Shown piece after piece: positions 7,165-13,056 of a stretch of 13,056 nucleotides of DNA (the stretch's first letter is position 1; every line of letters starts with the position of its first letter). This DNA comes from Hennigella sp045599065 (GTDB taxonomy: Bacteria > Bacillota_I > Bacilli_A > Mycoplasmatales > Mycoplasmoidaceae), in NCBI GenBank assembly GCA_045599065.1, contig JAZRVJ010000029.1, positions 1 through 13,056 of the forward strand, given 5' to 3'. The notes beneath the pieces are model-generated. The model was not told the origin of the DNA. It saw only the letters and a program-made list of their open reading frames with translations, and did not search any database. The position numbers were made by a program, and so were the translations under genes.

Positions 7165-8183
7165 TATTTAACTCCTTTCAATTGGTTTAGTAATCTAAAG
7201 TCGTTATTATAGATATCTCTGATATCTTTAATACCATATAGTAACATCGCAATTCTTTCTATACCAATACCTGCTGCAATACCTGAATTGATTCTTTGGA
7301 TATTAGCTGCTTCTAAAACATTTTTATGAAGCATACCTGCACCTAGAATTTCAATTCATCCAGTATTTTTACACATATTACAACCTTTACCACCACAGTT
7401 GAAGCAGCTAATATCTACTTCAAAACTTGGTTCAGTAAATGGGAAGTAACTTAATCTATATCTTGTTTTTATTTGGTTACCAAATAAATACTTTAATAAA
7501 CCATCAATGATTGATTTTAAATGATTAATAGAAAGGTTTTGTTTTACTCAAACAATGTCAACTTGGCTAAATTGATGGCTATGAGTTAAATCATCGTCGT
7601 CATTTCTATATACATTGCCATAAGATAGAACTTTAATTTCTCTATCTTGGTTGTGAATTACTTCAGCTGTAGTAGAAGTACAATGGGTTCTTAACATTCT
7701 TACTGTATCAATGTAGAATGTATCCTTTGGATCTCTTGCTGGATGATTAATATCAATATTTAATCTATCCATATTGTTTTCAATAGTTGTGACTTCGTCA
7801 CCTTCAACTATTTTGAAATTCAGTTGTTTGAAGTAAGCAATAATCTTATCTGTAACAATAGATAAAATAGTTTTTGCTCCTTTAGTTAATTGATAAGTAT
7901 CAATGTTAATATCATAATTAACTTTGTTAGCAGCAAACTCTAGCATATTTTCTAACATTTGTTTTTTAGCTTCAAATAATTGAGATATTTCTTTATTTAA
8001 AGCATTAACCTCTAAACCAAAGTCTTTTCTTTGTTCTGGGGGTAATTGCTTTAATTGTTGATACAAAGGAGAAATATTGTTCTTCAAGAAAATATTCTTA
8101 TTTTCAATAAGTTTTTGAATATTGTCTTGTTGATCAATTAATTGTTTGAACTGATTTAGTAATTCTTCCTTATTAATTGCCAT
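7164..8183 (-). CDS. pheS: Phenylalanyl-tRNA synthetase alpha subunit
   Basis: A 339-residue protein, normal for PheS, with two TGA codons read as Trp. An N-terminal coiled-coil arm (residues 1-90, e.g. ALNKEISQLFEAKKQML) binds tRNA. The class II catalytic core follows: HPARDPKDTFYID, the motif 2 loop YRNDDDDLTHSHQFSQ (about 192-207), FTEPSFEVDISCFNCGGKGC with the Cys-rich strip common in Gram-positive PheS, WIEILGAGM, and motif 3 GIAAGIGIERIAML. It forms the catalytic half of PheRS with PheT. The start ATG has AAAGGTAG seven bases upstream. A T-box leader precedes the gene, so expression should rise when uncharged tRNA-Phe accumulates. Confidence 0.97.
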
Positions 8184-8200
8184 GATCTACCTTTCTAAAG

Positions 8201-8388
8201 AAAAAGAGCGCAATAAACTTGCTGATGCTATGACCAGTTACGGCGGTACCACATAGCTTCACAAATTATTGTGCTCTTTTATCTATATAACTGTATTCAT
8301 CAAGTGAATAGTTGATTCTAGTTAGTTTGCTTTACAGCTACCGCAAACTCTCTTTATAACTAGTTTGAATAATCAACAACGTCTTGAC
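8201..8388 (-). promoter_or_regulatory. T-box riboswitch (tRNA-Phe sensing) in the pheST leader
   Basis: On the minus strand a Stem I can be folded from GTCAAG/CTTGAT, GTTGATT/AATCAAC, CTAGTT/AACTAG and AGTTTGC/GCAAACT. Between the first two helices the 3' side reads TATTCA: codon TTC (Phe; plus-strand 8306-8308) followed by the usual A. Further on, GCTATG-TGGTACC-GCC pairs with GGT-CATAGC, giving the antiterminator with its seven-base bulge. UGGU in the bulge would pair with ACCA of tRNA-Phe, whose discriminator is A in this genome. An outer stem, AAAAGAGCACAATAA with TTATTGCGCTCTTTT plus a T run, ends the leader 18 bases before pheS. The Phe specificity is read directly. Which state is ON is inferred, and the outer stem encloses the antiterminator, which is unusual. 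Confidence 0.9.
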
Positions 8389-8398
8389 TACATAATAT

Positions 8399-8404
8399 AT
8401 TATA
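8399..8404 (-). promoter_or_regulatory. Probable -10 box of the pheST T-box transcript
   Basis: TATAAT on the minus strand, about 10 bases before the first Stem I helix, so the transcript would start almost at the T-box. The -35 region is weak (TAATTA near 8422-8427). Confidence 0.5.
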
Positions 8405-8419
8405 GCAACTTTAATTATT

Positions 8420-8425
8420 TATAAT
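8420..8425 (+). promoter_or_regulatory. Possible -10 box of the Ntn-hydrolase lipoprotein gene
   Basis: TATAAT on the plus strand, 15 bases before ATG 8441, with TGAGGT (8431-8436) as ribosome-binding site. The leader would be only about 10 bases, so a start further upstream is possible. Confidence 0.35.
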
Positions 8426-8440
8426 TAAAGTGAGGTAATT

Positions 8441-9784
8441 ATGAGAAAAGTATTCAAATTTTTAGCTCCAATGGCTTTTGTGCCAAGTATGTTGGCACCA
8501 ATATCAATGACTAGTTGTGGAGGAAAAATGTATTCAGATATAAAACACTTAACACCATATCTTCATGAAATGACTTTTGATGACTATGAGTATGATAGTA
8601 AATTTATTACAACTAAAGATGCAGAAGCGTTTGGTTGTTCTTCTGTAAGAAATGGTAATTTCTATGGAAGAAACTTTGACTATGTATTTAATGACACACC
8701 AGAATTTGTGGTTAGAGTAAAAGCTAATAAAGCAAAAAAGAGACATGAGTCTATAGGAATTGCTATTCACTTTGGATTAAGAGAAAATAAATTATTACAA
8801 AATGAATATGATGAACAATTAAAGTTAATTCCTAATATTACATTAGATGGAATAAATGATGCAGGCGTTATTTGTTCACATAATGTGGTTTCTATGGAAC
8901 CAGATAAAATTGATCCTGAAACAAAACAACCAACAATTAATCCTCAAACTAACCCTGATGATGAGGGCGCATTTCAACTACATCAATTGTTTGTACCTAG
9001 ATATATTCTTGATAATGCAGACAACGTTGACCATGCAGTTAGATTATTAAAAGGTGAGGGTGGAGCTCAACCAATAAATATTAAAGGTGATTTAAATGGT
9101 GCACACCATTTACACATTATGATTGCTGGCAAAGGCGAAGATGGTAATCCAAAAACTGTAATTGTTGAATTCTTTGCTAAAAATACTGGCGTTAATCATT
9201 TTGAGGTTGTTGTAGAAGAAAAGAAGGAAGATTCTGACCAAACATATGGTTTACCTATTATGACAAACTTCTATGTAAATAATGGTGAAAAGGATGACAC
9301 ATACTTCACAAACAATGAAAAAAACGGTGATGAACGTTATGAAATTCTAAAAGCTGGTTACAACACAAGTGATTCATTTGCAGGTATGGAAGCATTAATG
9401 AAACAAGTAATGTATTCAAGAGCTTACCGTTATTCACACAATAGAGTTCCTATGAATATTGATTGAACAGATGAAGAACCAGAGCCAGATATAAGATACA
9501 AAGGTGATTTATCTTCAGAATGGTATTCTGAATTTGTTAATTATAAAGAACTTTATGAAGAAGATCCAGCAACTCACGAGCCATTGTTTGATTGAAATAG
9601 TTATTTAACTGAACTTGCATTATTTAAACAAGATTATTGAAATGCTAGAATATTAGATATTCGTAATCCATCAGAAGCTAAGTTCTGACAAACAACTCAT
9701 AACTCTACTTATGATATAGAAGAGAGACATCTAAGAGTTACGGTTCAAGAACAATACGAAACTTACTTTGATTACTACTTGTAA
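8441..9784 (+). CDS. Lipoprotein of the choloylglycine hydrolase / linear amide C-N hydrolase (Ntn) family
   Basis: A 447-residue protein once TGA is read as Trp in its last quarter. Residues 1-26 are a lipoprotein signal with a lipobox-like SMTSC, so Cys26 is the predicted lipid anchor. After about 40 residues comes FGCSSVRNGNFYGRNFDY. Cys66 fits the Ntn nucleophile, with Arg77 and Asp80 in the GRNFD motif spaced as in bile salt hydrolase and penicillin V acylase (Arg18, Asp21). Further family-like parts are ITLDGINDAGVICSHNVV (oxyanion Asn candidate), NGAHHLHIMIAGKG and the C-terminal FWQTTHNSTYDIEERHLRV. The family cuts amide bonds in bile salts, N-acyl amides or peptides; the substrate here is not known. 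It would act on the outer cell face. A hairpin terminator follows immediately. Confidence 0.86.
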
Positions 9785-9790
9785 AAAATT

Positions 9791-9815
9791 AAAAAGAGGC
9801 ATAGCCTCTTTTTTT
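9791..9815. terminator. Hairpin terminator after the Ntn-hydrolase lipoprotein
   Basis: AAAAAGAGGC-ATA-GCCTCTTTTTTT starts seven bases after the stop codon. It works in both directions: on the minus strand it would end anything read through the decayed tRNA-Phe. It is the homologue of the hairpin at 11407-11434, with the central pairs changed on both sides. Confidence 0.9.
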
Positions 9816-9902
9816 AATGGTGGTTCATCGCGGAATTGAACCACGGACACACAGATTTTCAGTCTGTTGCTCTCCCGGCTGAGTTAATGAACATTTATGG
9901 CG
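9807..9902. repeat. 96-base direct repeat, left copy (decayed tRNA-Phe segment)
   Basis: Matches 11426-11521 at 92 of 96 positions. It covers the tail of the terminator, the complete tRNA-Phe, the spacer TTTAT, and the first few bases (GGCG) of the tRNA-Asp 3' end. All four differences fall in the tRNA 5' half. Between the copies lies only the 436-residue lipoprotein gene and its signals. Confidence 0.92.
9818..9893 (-). pseudogene. tRNA-Phe(GAA) decayed duplicate
   Basis: The anticodon arm (GAA), T arm, discriminator A and encoded CCA are identical to the tRNA-Phe at 11437-11512. The 5' half carries four changes: G1 to U, which leaves a U-C mismatch with position 72; G10 to A, breaking the first D-stem pair; and two D-loop changes (AGTCGGTA to AGCCGGGA). 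It lies alone, about 1.6 kb from the cluster and without a clear promoter. A functional second tRNA-Phe cannot be excluded, but the two mismatches argue against it. Confidence 0.8.
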
Positions 9903-9960
9903 TTAAAAGAAAGATGTGAGAACAACTGTTCACAAACACATGCTAGGAAAAGTCCAATAT

Positions 9961-9994
9961 AAAACAAAAACACACTTAGTGTGTTTTTTGTTTT
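9961..9994. terminator. Hairpin terminator for the 436-residue lipoprotein gene
   Basis: AAAACAAAAACACAC and GTGTGTTTTTTGTTTT pair around a TTA loop, with one extra T. It starts 17 bases past the lipoprotein stop on the minus strand. The region from 9903 to 9960 holds nothing I recognise. Confidence 0.85.
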
Positions 9995-10010
9995 CTTGTT
10001 TTGTTAATAA

Positions 10011-11321
10011 TTACTCATCATCATAAACATATAATCTTGGAGTAATGTAGCCGCTTGGGTTAAAAAATCTAACTTGTTCAGCTCTAAATTGTCATATTTT
10101 TAATGTGTAACCTTGTTGAATGCCAGTTAAGATTTCCTGTACTCCAGCAGTTGTGAAACGTAGTTCGTCACGACCATCTTCTTGATATCATACAAAATGT
10201 GTATTAATCAATAGATTATGTACCAAAGTTCCATCATCATAAAGAGCTAATTTAACTCTACTATAATCTGAAACAAAAGATACGTAATATGCAGATAATG
10301 AAAATATTAAGTGAGAAATGTTATGACCTTCATAATTTCAATCACCATCTGCATCGCTTAAATCAAAACTATATGAAGCCAATGTGGCTGGATCATAGTC
10401 AATTTTTTTATCTTTTTGAAAATATTGACCATACATCCCCACTTCTGGATTTATTCCAGGAGCAAACCTAACTTCTCTATCGGGTTTTTGTGGATTAGTT
10501 ATATTGTAAGCAACATCATCACTAGGTCGAATTATGTCTATAGGGTCTTTGTCAGAATAATTTGCTTTAATTCCAAGATAAAAATTGCGTTCTGTTGGTC
10601 ATATTGCAGTTTCTGGTTTAAAAGATATAGTTATACAGTGATGAATTTTATTGAAAGTTAATAAAACAATATCTGTTTCATCCTTATTAAGTGGCACAAA
10701 ATTTGCACCATCTTTTTGTCATAATGTAACTTCATAACCAGTGCAAGTTTTTGAAGCATGTAAACAATCGTAATCATCTATGTCATATACACGATCATGA
10801 CGAGGGAAATTAAATGTGTGTCCTGTTTCTGGTTCATAATTTGTTGGGGTAACACCAAATTGCAAGCCTTTTTTTTGTTTGTATGTTGATTTGTTGTCAA
10901 ATTTAATTACTACTTTGTCAATTAAGTATGTTGATGCAGGCAATTCACCATCATCTACAATTACAAATCTAATACCAAATTTGTTGTCCTTTCCCATATC
11001 ATATAATGAGCCAAAAATATCATATTTTGTGTATCTAGTTGAATCAGAAGCATCTAAAAAACTAATTTCTGTTACTTCTGCTCCATTGATAAAATCAGTA
11101 AAGTTTGCCTCTCCATTGTATATAAAATTACTGAAGTCAAAAACTGATTTTCATTTACCTAAAGACTCATCTCATACATCATCTGAACTAGTTGGATTGA
11201 CAATGGAGTCATCAACTCAATCTACTTGTTGCAATCCACAGCTGACAACCAACGGTACTACAAGTGTTGGAACAAATGTAGTAGCACTAATTGCTCCCAT
11301 AATGTGTTTAATTTTTTTCAT
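10011..11321 (-). CDS. Lipoprotein of unknown function between two tRNA-Phe copies
   Basis: A 436-residue frame, continuous from ATG 11321 to TAA 10011 when the TGA codons are read as Trp. MKKIKHIMGAISATTFVPT starts a lipoprotein signal ending VVSC, so Cys28 is the predicted lipid anchor. The FVPTL..P..SCG pattern resembles that of the neighbouring Ntn-hydrolase lipoprotein. The mature part is acidic and aromatic, with alternating hydrophobic stretches (FGIRFVIVDDGELPAS, ITISFKPETAIWP, YTLKIWQFRAEQVRFF). This suggests a beta-rich, surface-exposed protein, perhaps a binding or adhesion module. A close Cys pair (CLHASKTC) could form a disulfide outside the cell. No family is recognised. The ribosome site is AGAGGT, about 8 bases before the ATG, and the promoter region contains a (TA)8 run. 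It lies between direct repeats holding tRNA-Phe, so it may be acquired. Confidence 0.82.
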
Positions 11322-11346
11322 ATTCAAATACCTCTTCCAACTTTAG

Positions 11347-11362
11347 TATATATATATATATA
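11347..11362 (-). repeat. (TA)8 dinucleotide run in the lipoprotein promoter
   Basis: Sixteen bases of uninterrupted TA lie about 26 bases before the lipoprotein start, where its -10 box should be. TTCAAA (minus strand, near 11376-11381) could be the -35. Changes in the repeat number would alter promoter spacing. Confidence 0.8.
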
Positions 11363-11406
11363 GAAAATGCTACTTTTTTTGAACATACAAAATAAATATA
11401 AAAAAT

Positions 11407-11434
11407 AAAAAAGATATCATAGATATCTTTTTTT
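11407..11434 (-). terminator. Terminator of the tRNA cluster
   Basis: AAAAAAGATATC-ATA-GATATCTTTTTTT, two bases beyond the encoded CCA of tRNA-Phe, the last tRNA of the cluster. It is symmetrical and may also act on the plus strand. Confidence 0.85.
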
Positions 11435-11521
11435 AATGGTGGTTCATCGCGGAATTGAACCACGGACACACAGATTTTCAGTCTGTTGCTCTACCGACTG
11501 AGCTAATGAACCTTTATGGCG
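11426..11521. repeat. 96-base direct repeat, right copy (intact tRNA-Phe segment)
   Basis: Partner of 9807-9902, with 92 of 96 bases identical. This copy is in its native context within the tRNA cluster and is taken as the source. Confidence 0.92.
11437..11512 (-). tRNA. tRNA-Phe(GAA)
   Basis: The acceptor stem GGTTCAT/ATGAACC, D stem GCTC/GAGC and anticodon stem ACAGA/TCTGT are fully paired. The loop CTGAAAA carries the GAA anticodon, and the T arm is CGTGG/CCGCG (one G-C/T-G wobble region). The discriminator is A and the CCA is encoded. It is the last tRNA of the minus-strand cluster and the expected ligand of the pheST T-box. Confidence 0.97.
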
Positions 11522-11591
11522 GTCGATACGAGACTCAAACTCGTTTCATCCCCGTGACAGGGGGATATAATAATCCGTATACCAATCGACC
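11517..11591 (-). tRNA. tRNA-Asp(GTC)
   Basis: The acceptor stem is GGTCGAT/ATCGACC, with discriminator G and encoded CCA. The anticodon stem TCCCC/GGGGA holds the loop CTGTCAC. The D stem is short, with three good pairs, as is common in tRNA-Asp. It lies four bases upstream of tRNA-Phe. Confidence 0.96.
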
Positions 11592-11596
11592 GTAAA

Positions 11597-11673
11597 TGGT
11601 TGCGGAGGGTGGATTTGAACCACCGGCCTCCAGGTTATGAGCCTGACGAGCTACCAAGCTGCTCTACTCCGCG
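11597..11673 (-). tRNA. Initiator tRNA-fMet(CAT)
   Basis: Acceptor CGCGGAG/CTCCGCA has the C1-A72 mismatch that marks bacterial initiator tRNA. The loop is CTCATAA. The anticodon stem is TCAGG/CCTGG, so the usual three G-C pairs next to the loop read AGG/CCU (A29-U41) instead of GGG/CCC. The CCA is encoded. Confidence 0.95.
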
Positions 11674-11679
11674 ATAACA

Positions 11680-11770
11680 TGGCGGATGCTGAGGGATTCG
11701 AACCCCCGCGCGGCTTGCGCCGCCTCTCGGTTTTCAAGACCGAACCCTTCAACCACTTGGGTAAGCATCC
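11680..11770 (-). tRNA. tRNA-Ser(TGA)
   Basis: A class II tRNA with acceptor GGATGCT/AGCATCC, discriminator G and encoded CCA. The anticodon stem TCGGT/ACCGA holds the loop CTTGAAA, and a long variable arm (GCGGC-GCAA-GCCGC) follows. Its U34 is a likely substrate of the TrhP/TrmR pathway encoded at the left end. Confidence 0.97.
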
Positions 11771-11772
11771 AC

Positions 11773-11806
11773 TTAAAACAGTGTTTTAATTTCGGGCTGT
11801 TTTTAT
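11773..11806 (-). other. Hairpin between tRNA-Ile and tRNA-Ser genes
   Basis: AAAACAG and CTGTTTT can pair around a loop of 15 bases and are followed by only four T on the minus strand. It could be a weak terminator that splits the cluster, or a processing site. A TATAAA-like box (minus strand, near 11801-11806) could serve tRNA-Ser onward. Confidence 0.35.
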
Positions 11807-11810
11807 ACTA

Positions 11811-11886
11811 TGGTGGATCTTGTAGGACTCGAACCTACAACCTACCGATTATGAGTCGGGGGCTCTAACCATTGAGCTAAAGATCC
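11811..11886 (-). tRNA. tRNA-Ile(CAT), lysidine type
   Basis: Acceptor GGATCTT/AAGATCC, discriminator A, encoded CCA, loop CTCATAA. The body (GGATCTTTAGCTCA..., T arm GTAGG/CCTAC) resembles the Bacillus minor tRNA-Ile with CAU anticodon, not either Met tRNA. C34 should be changed to lysidine by TilS so that it reads AUA. One anticodon-stem pair (27-43) is C-U. Confidence 0.85.
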
Positions 11887-11890
11887 AACA

Positions 11891-11968
11891 TGGTAGCAGG
11901 GGTGAGACTTGAACTCACGACACCCCGGGTATGAGCCGAGTTCTCTAAACCAACTGAGATACCCTGCC
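11891..11968 (-). tRNA. Elongator tRNA-Met(CAT)
   Basis: The acceptor GGCAGGG/CCCTGCT is paired, with G1-U72 as a wobble rather than a C-A mismatch. The loop is CTCATAC, the discriminator A and the CCA encoded. This separates it from the initiator and from tRNA-Ile(CAT) in the same cluster. Confidence 0.9.
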
Positions 11969-11973
11969 ATCAA

Positions 11974-12050
11974 TGGTCGGGAAGACAGGATTCGAACCTG
12001 CGACCCCTTGGTCCCAAACCAAGTGCTCTACCAAGCTAAGCTACTTCCCG
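11974..12050 (-). tRNA. tRNA-Pro(TGG)
   Basis: Acceptor CGGGAAG/CTTCCCG, anticodon stem CTTGG/CCAAG with loop TTTGGGA, discriminator A, encoded CCA. U34 is again a predicted target of ho5U/mo5U modification. Confidence 0.97.
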
Positions 12051-12109
12051 ACTCGTCTTTGTTAATTATATATAGTAAGTAACTATATACAAACAAAAAT
12101 TGGTTTAAA
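12051..12109 (-). promoter_or_regulatory. Promoter for tRNA-Pro and the following tRNA genes
   Basis: On the minus strand TTGTAT (12087-12092) and TATAAT (12065-12070) are 16 bases apart, which would start transcription about eight bases before tRNA-Pro. An 8-base-pair inverted repeat (TATATAGT/ACTATATA, 12069-12089) fills the spacer. Confidence 0.65.
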
Positions 12110-12187
12110 TGGCGCGCCTTGAAGGAGTTGAACCCTCAACCTCTTGGTCCGTAGCCAAACGCTCTAATCCAATTGAGCTAAAGGCGC
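12110..12187 (-). tRNA. tRNA-Arg(ACG)
   Basis: Acceptor GCGCCTT/AAGGCGC, anticodon stem TTTGG/CCAAG with loop CTACGGA, discriminator G, encoded CCA. A34 would be deaminated to inosine if TadA is present, so that it reads the CGN codons. Confidence 0.96.
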
Positions 12188-12191
12188 ATAA

Positions 12192-12266
12192 TGGAGGTGA
12201 CTGTCAGATTCGAACTGACGAATACGAAGGTTGCAGCTTCGGACCTTACCGCTTGGCTAAGTCACC
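12192..12266 (-). tRNA. tRNA-Cys(GCA)
   Basis: Acceptor GGTGACT/AGTCACC with discriminator U, as expected for Cys, and encoded CCA. The anticodon stem CGAAG/CTTCG holds the loop CTGCAAC. It is the first tRNA of the cluster, 29 bases after the exonuclease stop, so it may be read through from that gene. Confidence 0.97.
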
Positions 12267-12295
12267 ACAAAGTAAATAATATTATAAAGTATAAA

Positions 12296-13056
12296 TTAAT
12301 CTTTTTTTAGGTAATTTGCTAAACTAGGAAGCTTGTATTCAACACATAATTTTTCAAATTTTTGTGGATCAATTTGCTTCTTTAAAAATTCATCAATTTG
12401 GCGTTGTTCAAACAAGTTTGTTCTGATAGTTGCGATGTCATAACAAAGCTCACCAGATGCTCTATTATCAATAAATTTTTGTGCTTGTGTTGCAGTTAGT
12501 TGCGAAAGATTATTGTAAATATTTTGAAATGAACCATACTTGATTAATAAATCAATGGCAGTCTTTGGACCAATGCCTTTAATGCCACAAAAATTATCAG
12601 AACCATCGCCAACTATTGCTTTAAAGTCTACAACTTGGTTTGGTTTCAAACCATGATACAAATTGGCAAAATTGTTTAACTCATGTTTAACTGTTTCAGA
12701 GATACCAGTTTTAAATAAATTAACATGTGTTAATTCATTAACAAGTTGAAGCATATCTTTATCAGAAGTAAATACCTCTACTAAGATTTGATTTTGATTC
12801 ATCAGTCTGCAATAACTACCAATTAAGTCGTCAGCCTCATAGCCTTCTTGACTTAAATGATAAACACCTAAACAATCTAAAAAACTATGAATAATAGGAA
12901 GTTGACTTCTTAAGTCATCAGGCATAGGTTTACGATTAGCTTTATATTCTTCAAGCTTCTCGTTTCTAAAAGTTGTTTTCTTATGGTCAAAAGCAACAAA
13001 CACATAATCATAATTATCTAAACGAAGTAATTTAATTACAGCTTTAATAAATAAAT
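12296..13056 (-). CDS. Stand-alone 5'-3' exonuclease (Pol I-type FEN domain), 5' part outside the window
   Basis: About 252 residues are visible, open to the window edge; the N-terminus lies beyond base 13056. Motifs fit the 5'-nuclease domain of DNA polymerase I: VFVAFDHKKTTFR, EYKANRKPMPDDLRSQLP, the metal-binding EGYEADDLIG, VEVFTSDKDMLQLV, and the helix-hairpin-helix VGDGSDNFCGIKGIGPKTA. The protein ends soon after this (SLANYLKKD), with no 3'-5' exonuclease or polymerase domain, so it is the free-standing form found in Mycoplasma. It should remove RNA primers and flaps during replication and repair. The GTG at 13001-13003 is an internal Val (DYVFVAFD), not the start, because the frame stays open upstream. 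Confidence 0.92.
   Translation of the reverse strand, partial: LFIKAVIKLLRLDNYDYVFVAFDHKKTTFRNEKLEEYKANRKPMPDDLRSQLPIIHSFLDCLGVYHLSQEGYEADDLIGSYCRLMNQNQILVEVFTSDKDMLQLVNELTHVNLFKTGISETVKHELNNFANLYHGLKPNQVVDFKAIVGDGSDNFCGIKGIGPKTAIDLLIKYGSFQNIYNNLSQLTATQAQKFIDNRASGELCYDIATIRTNLFEQRQIDEFLKKQIDPQKFEKLCVEYKLPSLANYLKKD

Noticed and set aside
8384..8389. TTGACT as a plus-strand -35 box for the lipoprotein gene
   Set aside because: It is about 30 bases from the TATAAT at 8420, too far, and is part of the first helix of the pheST T-box on the other strand.
8549..9050. Frames of 73 residues (minus) and 64 residues (plus) in the Ntn-hydrolase region
   Set aside because: They overlap the well-supported lipoprotein gene in other frames.
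260..9784. Apparent split genes and frameshifts (trhP1, sirtuin, pheS, pheT, lipoproteins)
   Set aside because: Each break is a single in-frame TGA at a place where Trp fits; with genetic code 4 the frames are intact.
10289..11346. Plus-strand open frames of 60, 81 and 155 residues within 10289-11346
   Set aside because: They lie opposite the continuous 436-residue lipoprotein frame, which has a signal peptide, a lipobox and a ribosome site. They show no family motifs or start signals.
11686..11868. Plus-strand 60-residue frame over tRNA-Ser and tRNA-Ile
   Set aside because: It is made entirely of tRNA gene sequence on the opposite strand.
12069..12089. Shared operator between the tRNA-Pro promoter and the ruvX/sirtuin palindrome (both contain TATATAGT and ACTATATA)
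   Set aside because: The arms are in opposite order, and such AT-only words are expected by chance in a genome this AT-rich.
13001..13003. GTG as start codon of the exonuclease
   Set aside because: The frame stays open to the window edge and upstream residues (LLRLDNYDYVFVAFD) match the family, so the true start is outside.
1..13056. CRISPR array, transposase, integrase or rRNA
   Set aside because: No spaced short repeats, no transposase or integrase motifs and no rRNA sequence were seen on either strand.

Overview
The window comes from a mollicute (Mycoplasma-like bacterium). It is AT-rich, and nearly every long gene is readable only if TGA is tryptophan (genetic code 4). Several genes look fragmented under the standard code but become single intact frames: trhP1, trmR, the sirtuin, pheS, pheT, the three-gene unknown cluster and both lipoproteins. 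The genus cannot be named from this sequence alone.

Left part (1-2139, minus strand): a tightly overlapping operon reading right to left: ruvX/yqgF, the tRNA-hydroxyuridine methyltransferase trmR, and the two U32-type tRNA hydroxylation proteins trhP1 and trhP2 (cut by the window edge). This is the Bacillus yrrK-yrrM-yrrN-yrrO arrangement and should make 5-hydroxy- and then 5-methoxyuridine at tRNA wobble position 34. A sirtuin gene diverges from it across only 32 bases that hold a palindromic, two-way promoter.

2898-4847 (plus strand): three unrecognised genes. A roughly 90-base cassette (terminator plus leader) is repeated in front of the first and second. The second and third are translationally coupled by TAATG, and the third has an N-terminal membrane segment.

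4840-8425 (minus strand): pheS-pheT, coupled by TAATG and preceded by a T-box riboswitch with a Phe (UUC) specifier and a UGGU acceptor-binding bulge. The pheT terminator lies inside the convergent unknown gene.

8441-11321: a lipoprotein of the choloylglycine-hydrolase/Ntn-hydrolase family (plus strand), then a second, unrecognised lipoprotein (minus strand). The second lipoprotein is flanked by a 96-base direct repeat. The right copy contains the functional tRNA-Phe gene; the left copy contains a decayed tRNA-Phe.

11437-12266 (minus strand): nine tRNA genes, in transcription order Cys(GCA), Arg(ACG), Pro(TGG), Met(CAT, elongator), Ile(CAT, lysidine type), Ser(TGA), fMet(CAT), Asp(GTC), Phe(GAA), ending in a hairpin terminator. 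12296-13056 is the C-terminal part of a stand-alone 5'-3' exonuclease. Most of the window is translation machinery: wobble modification, Phe charging with tRNA-sensing control, and tRNA genes. The two lipoproteins and the three-gene unknown cluster are the accessory parts.
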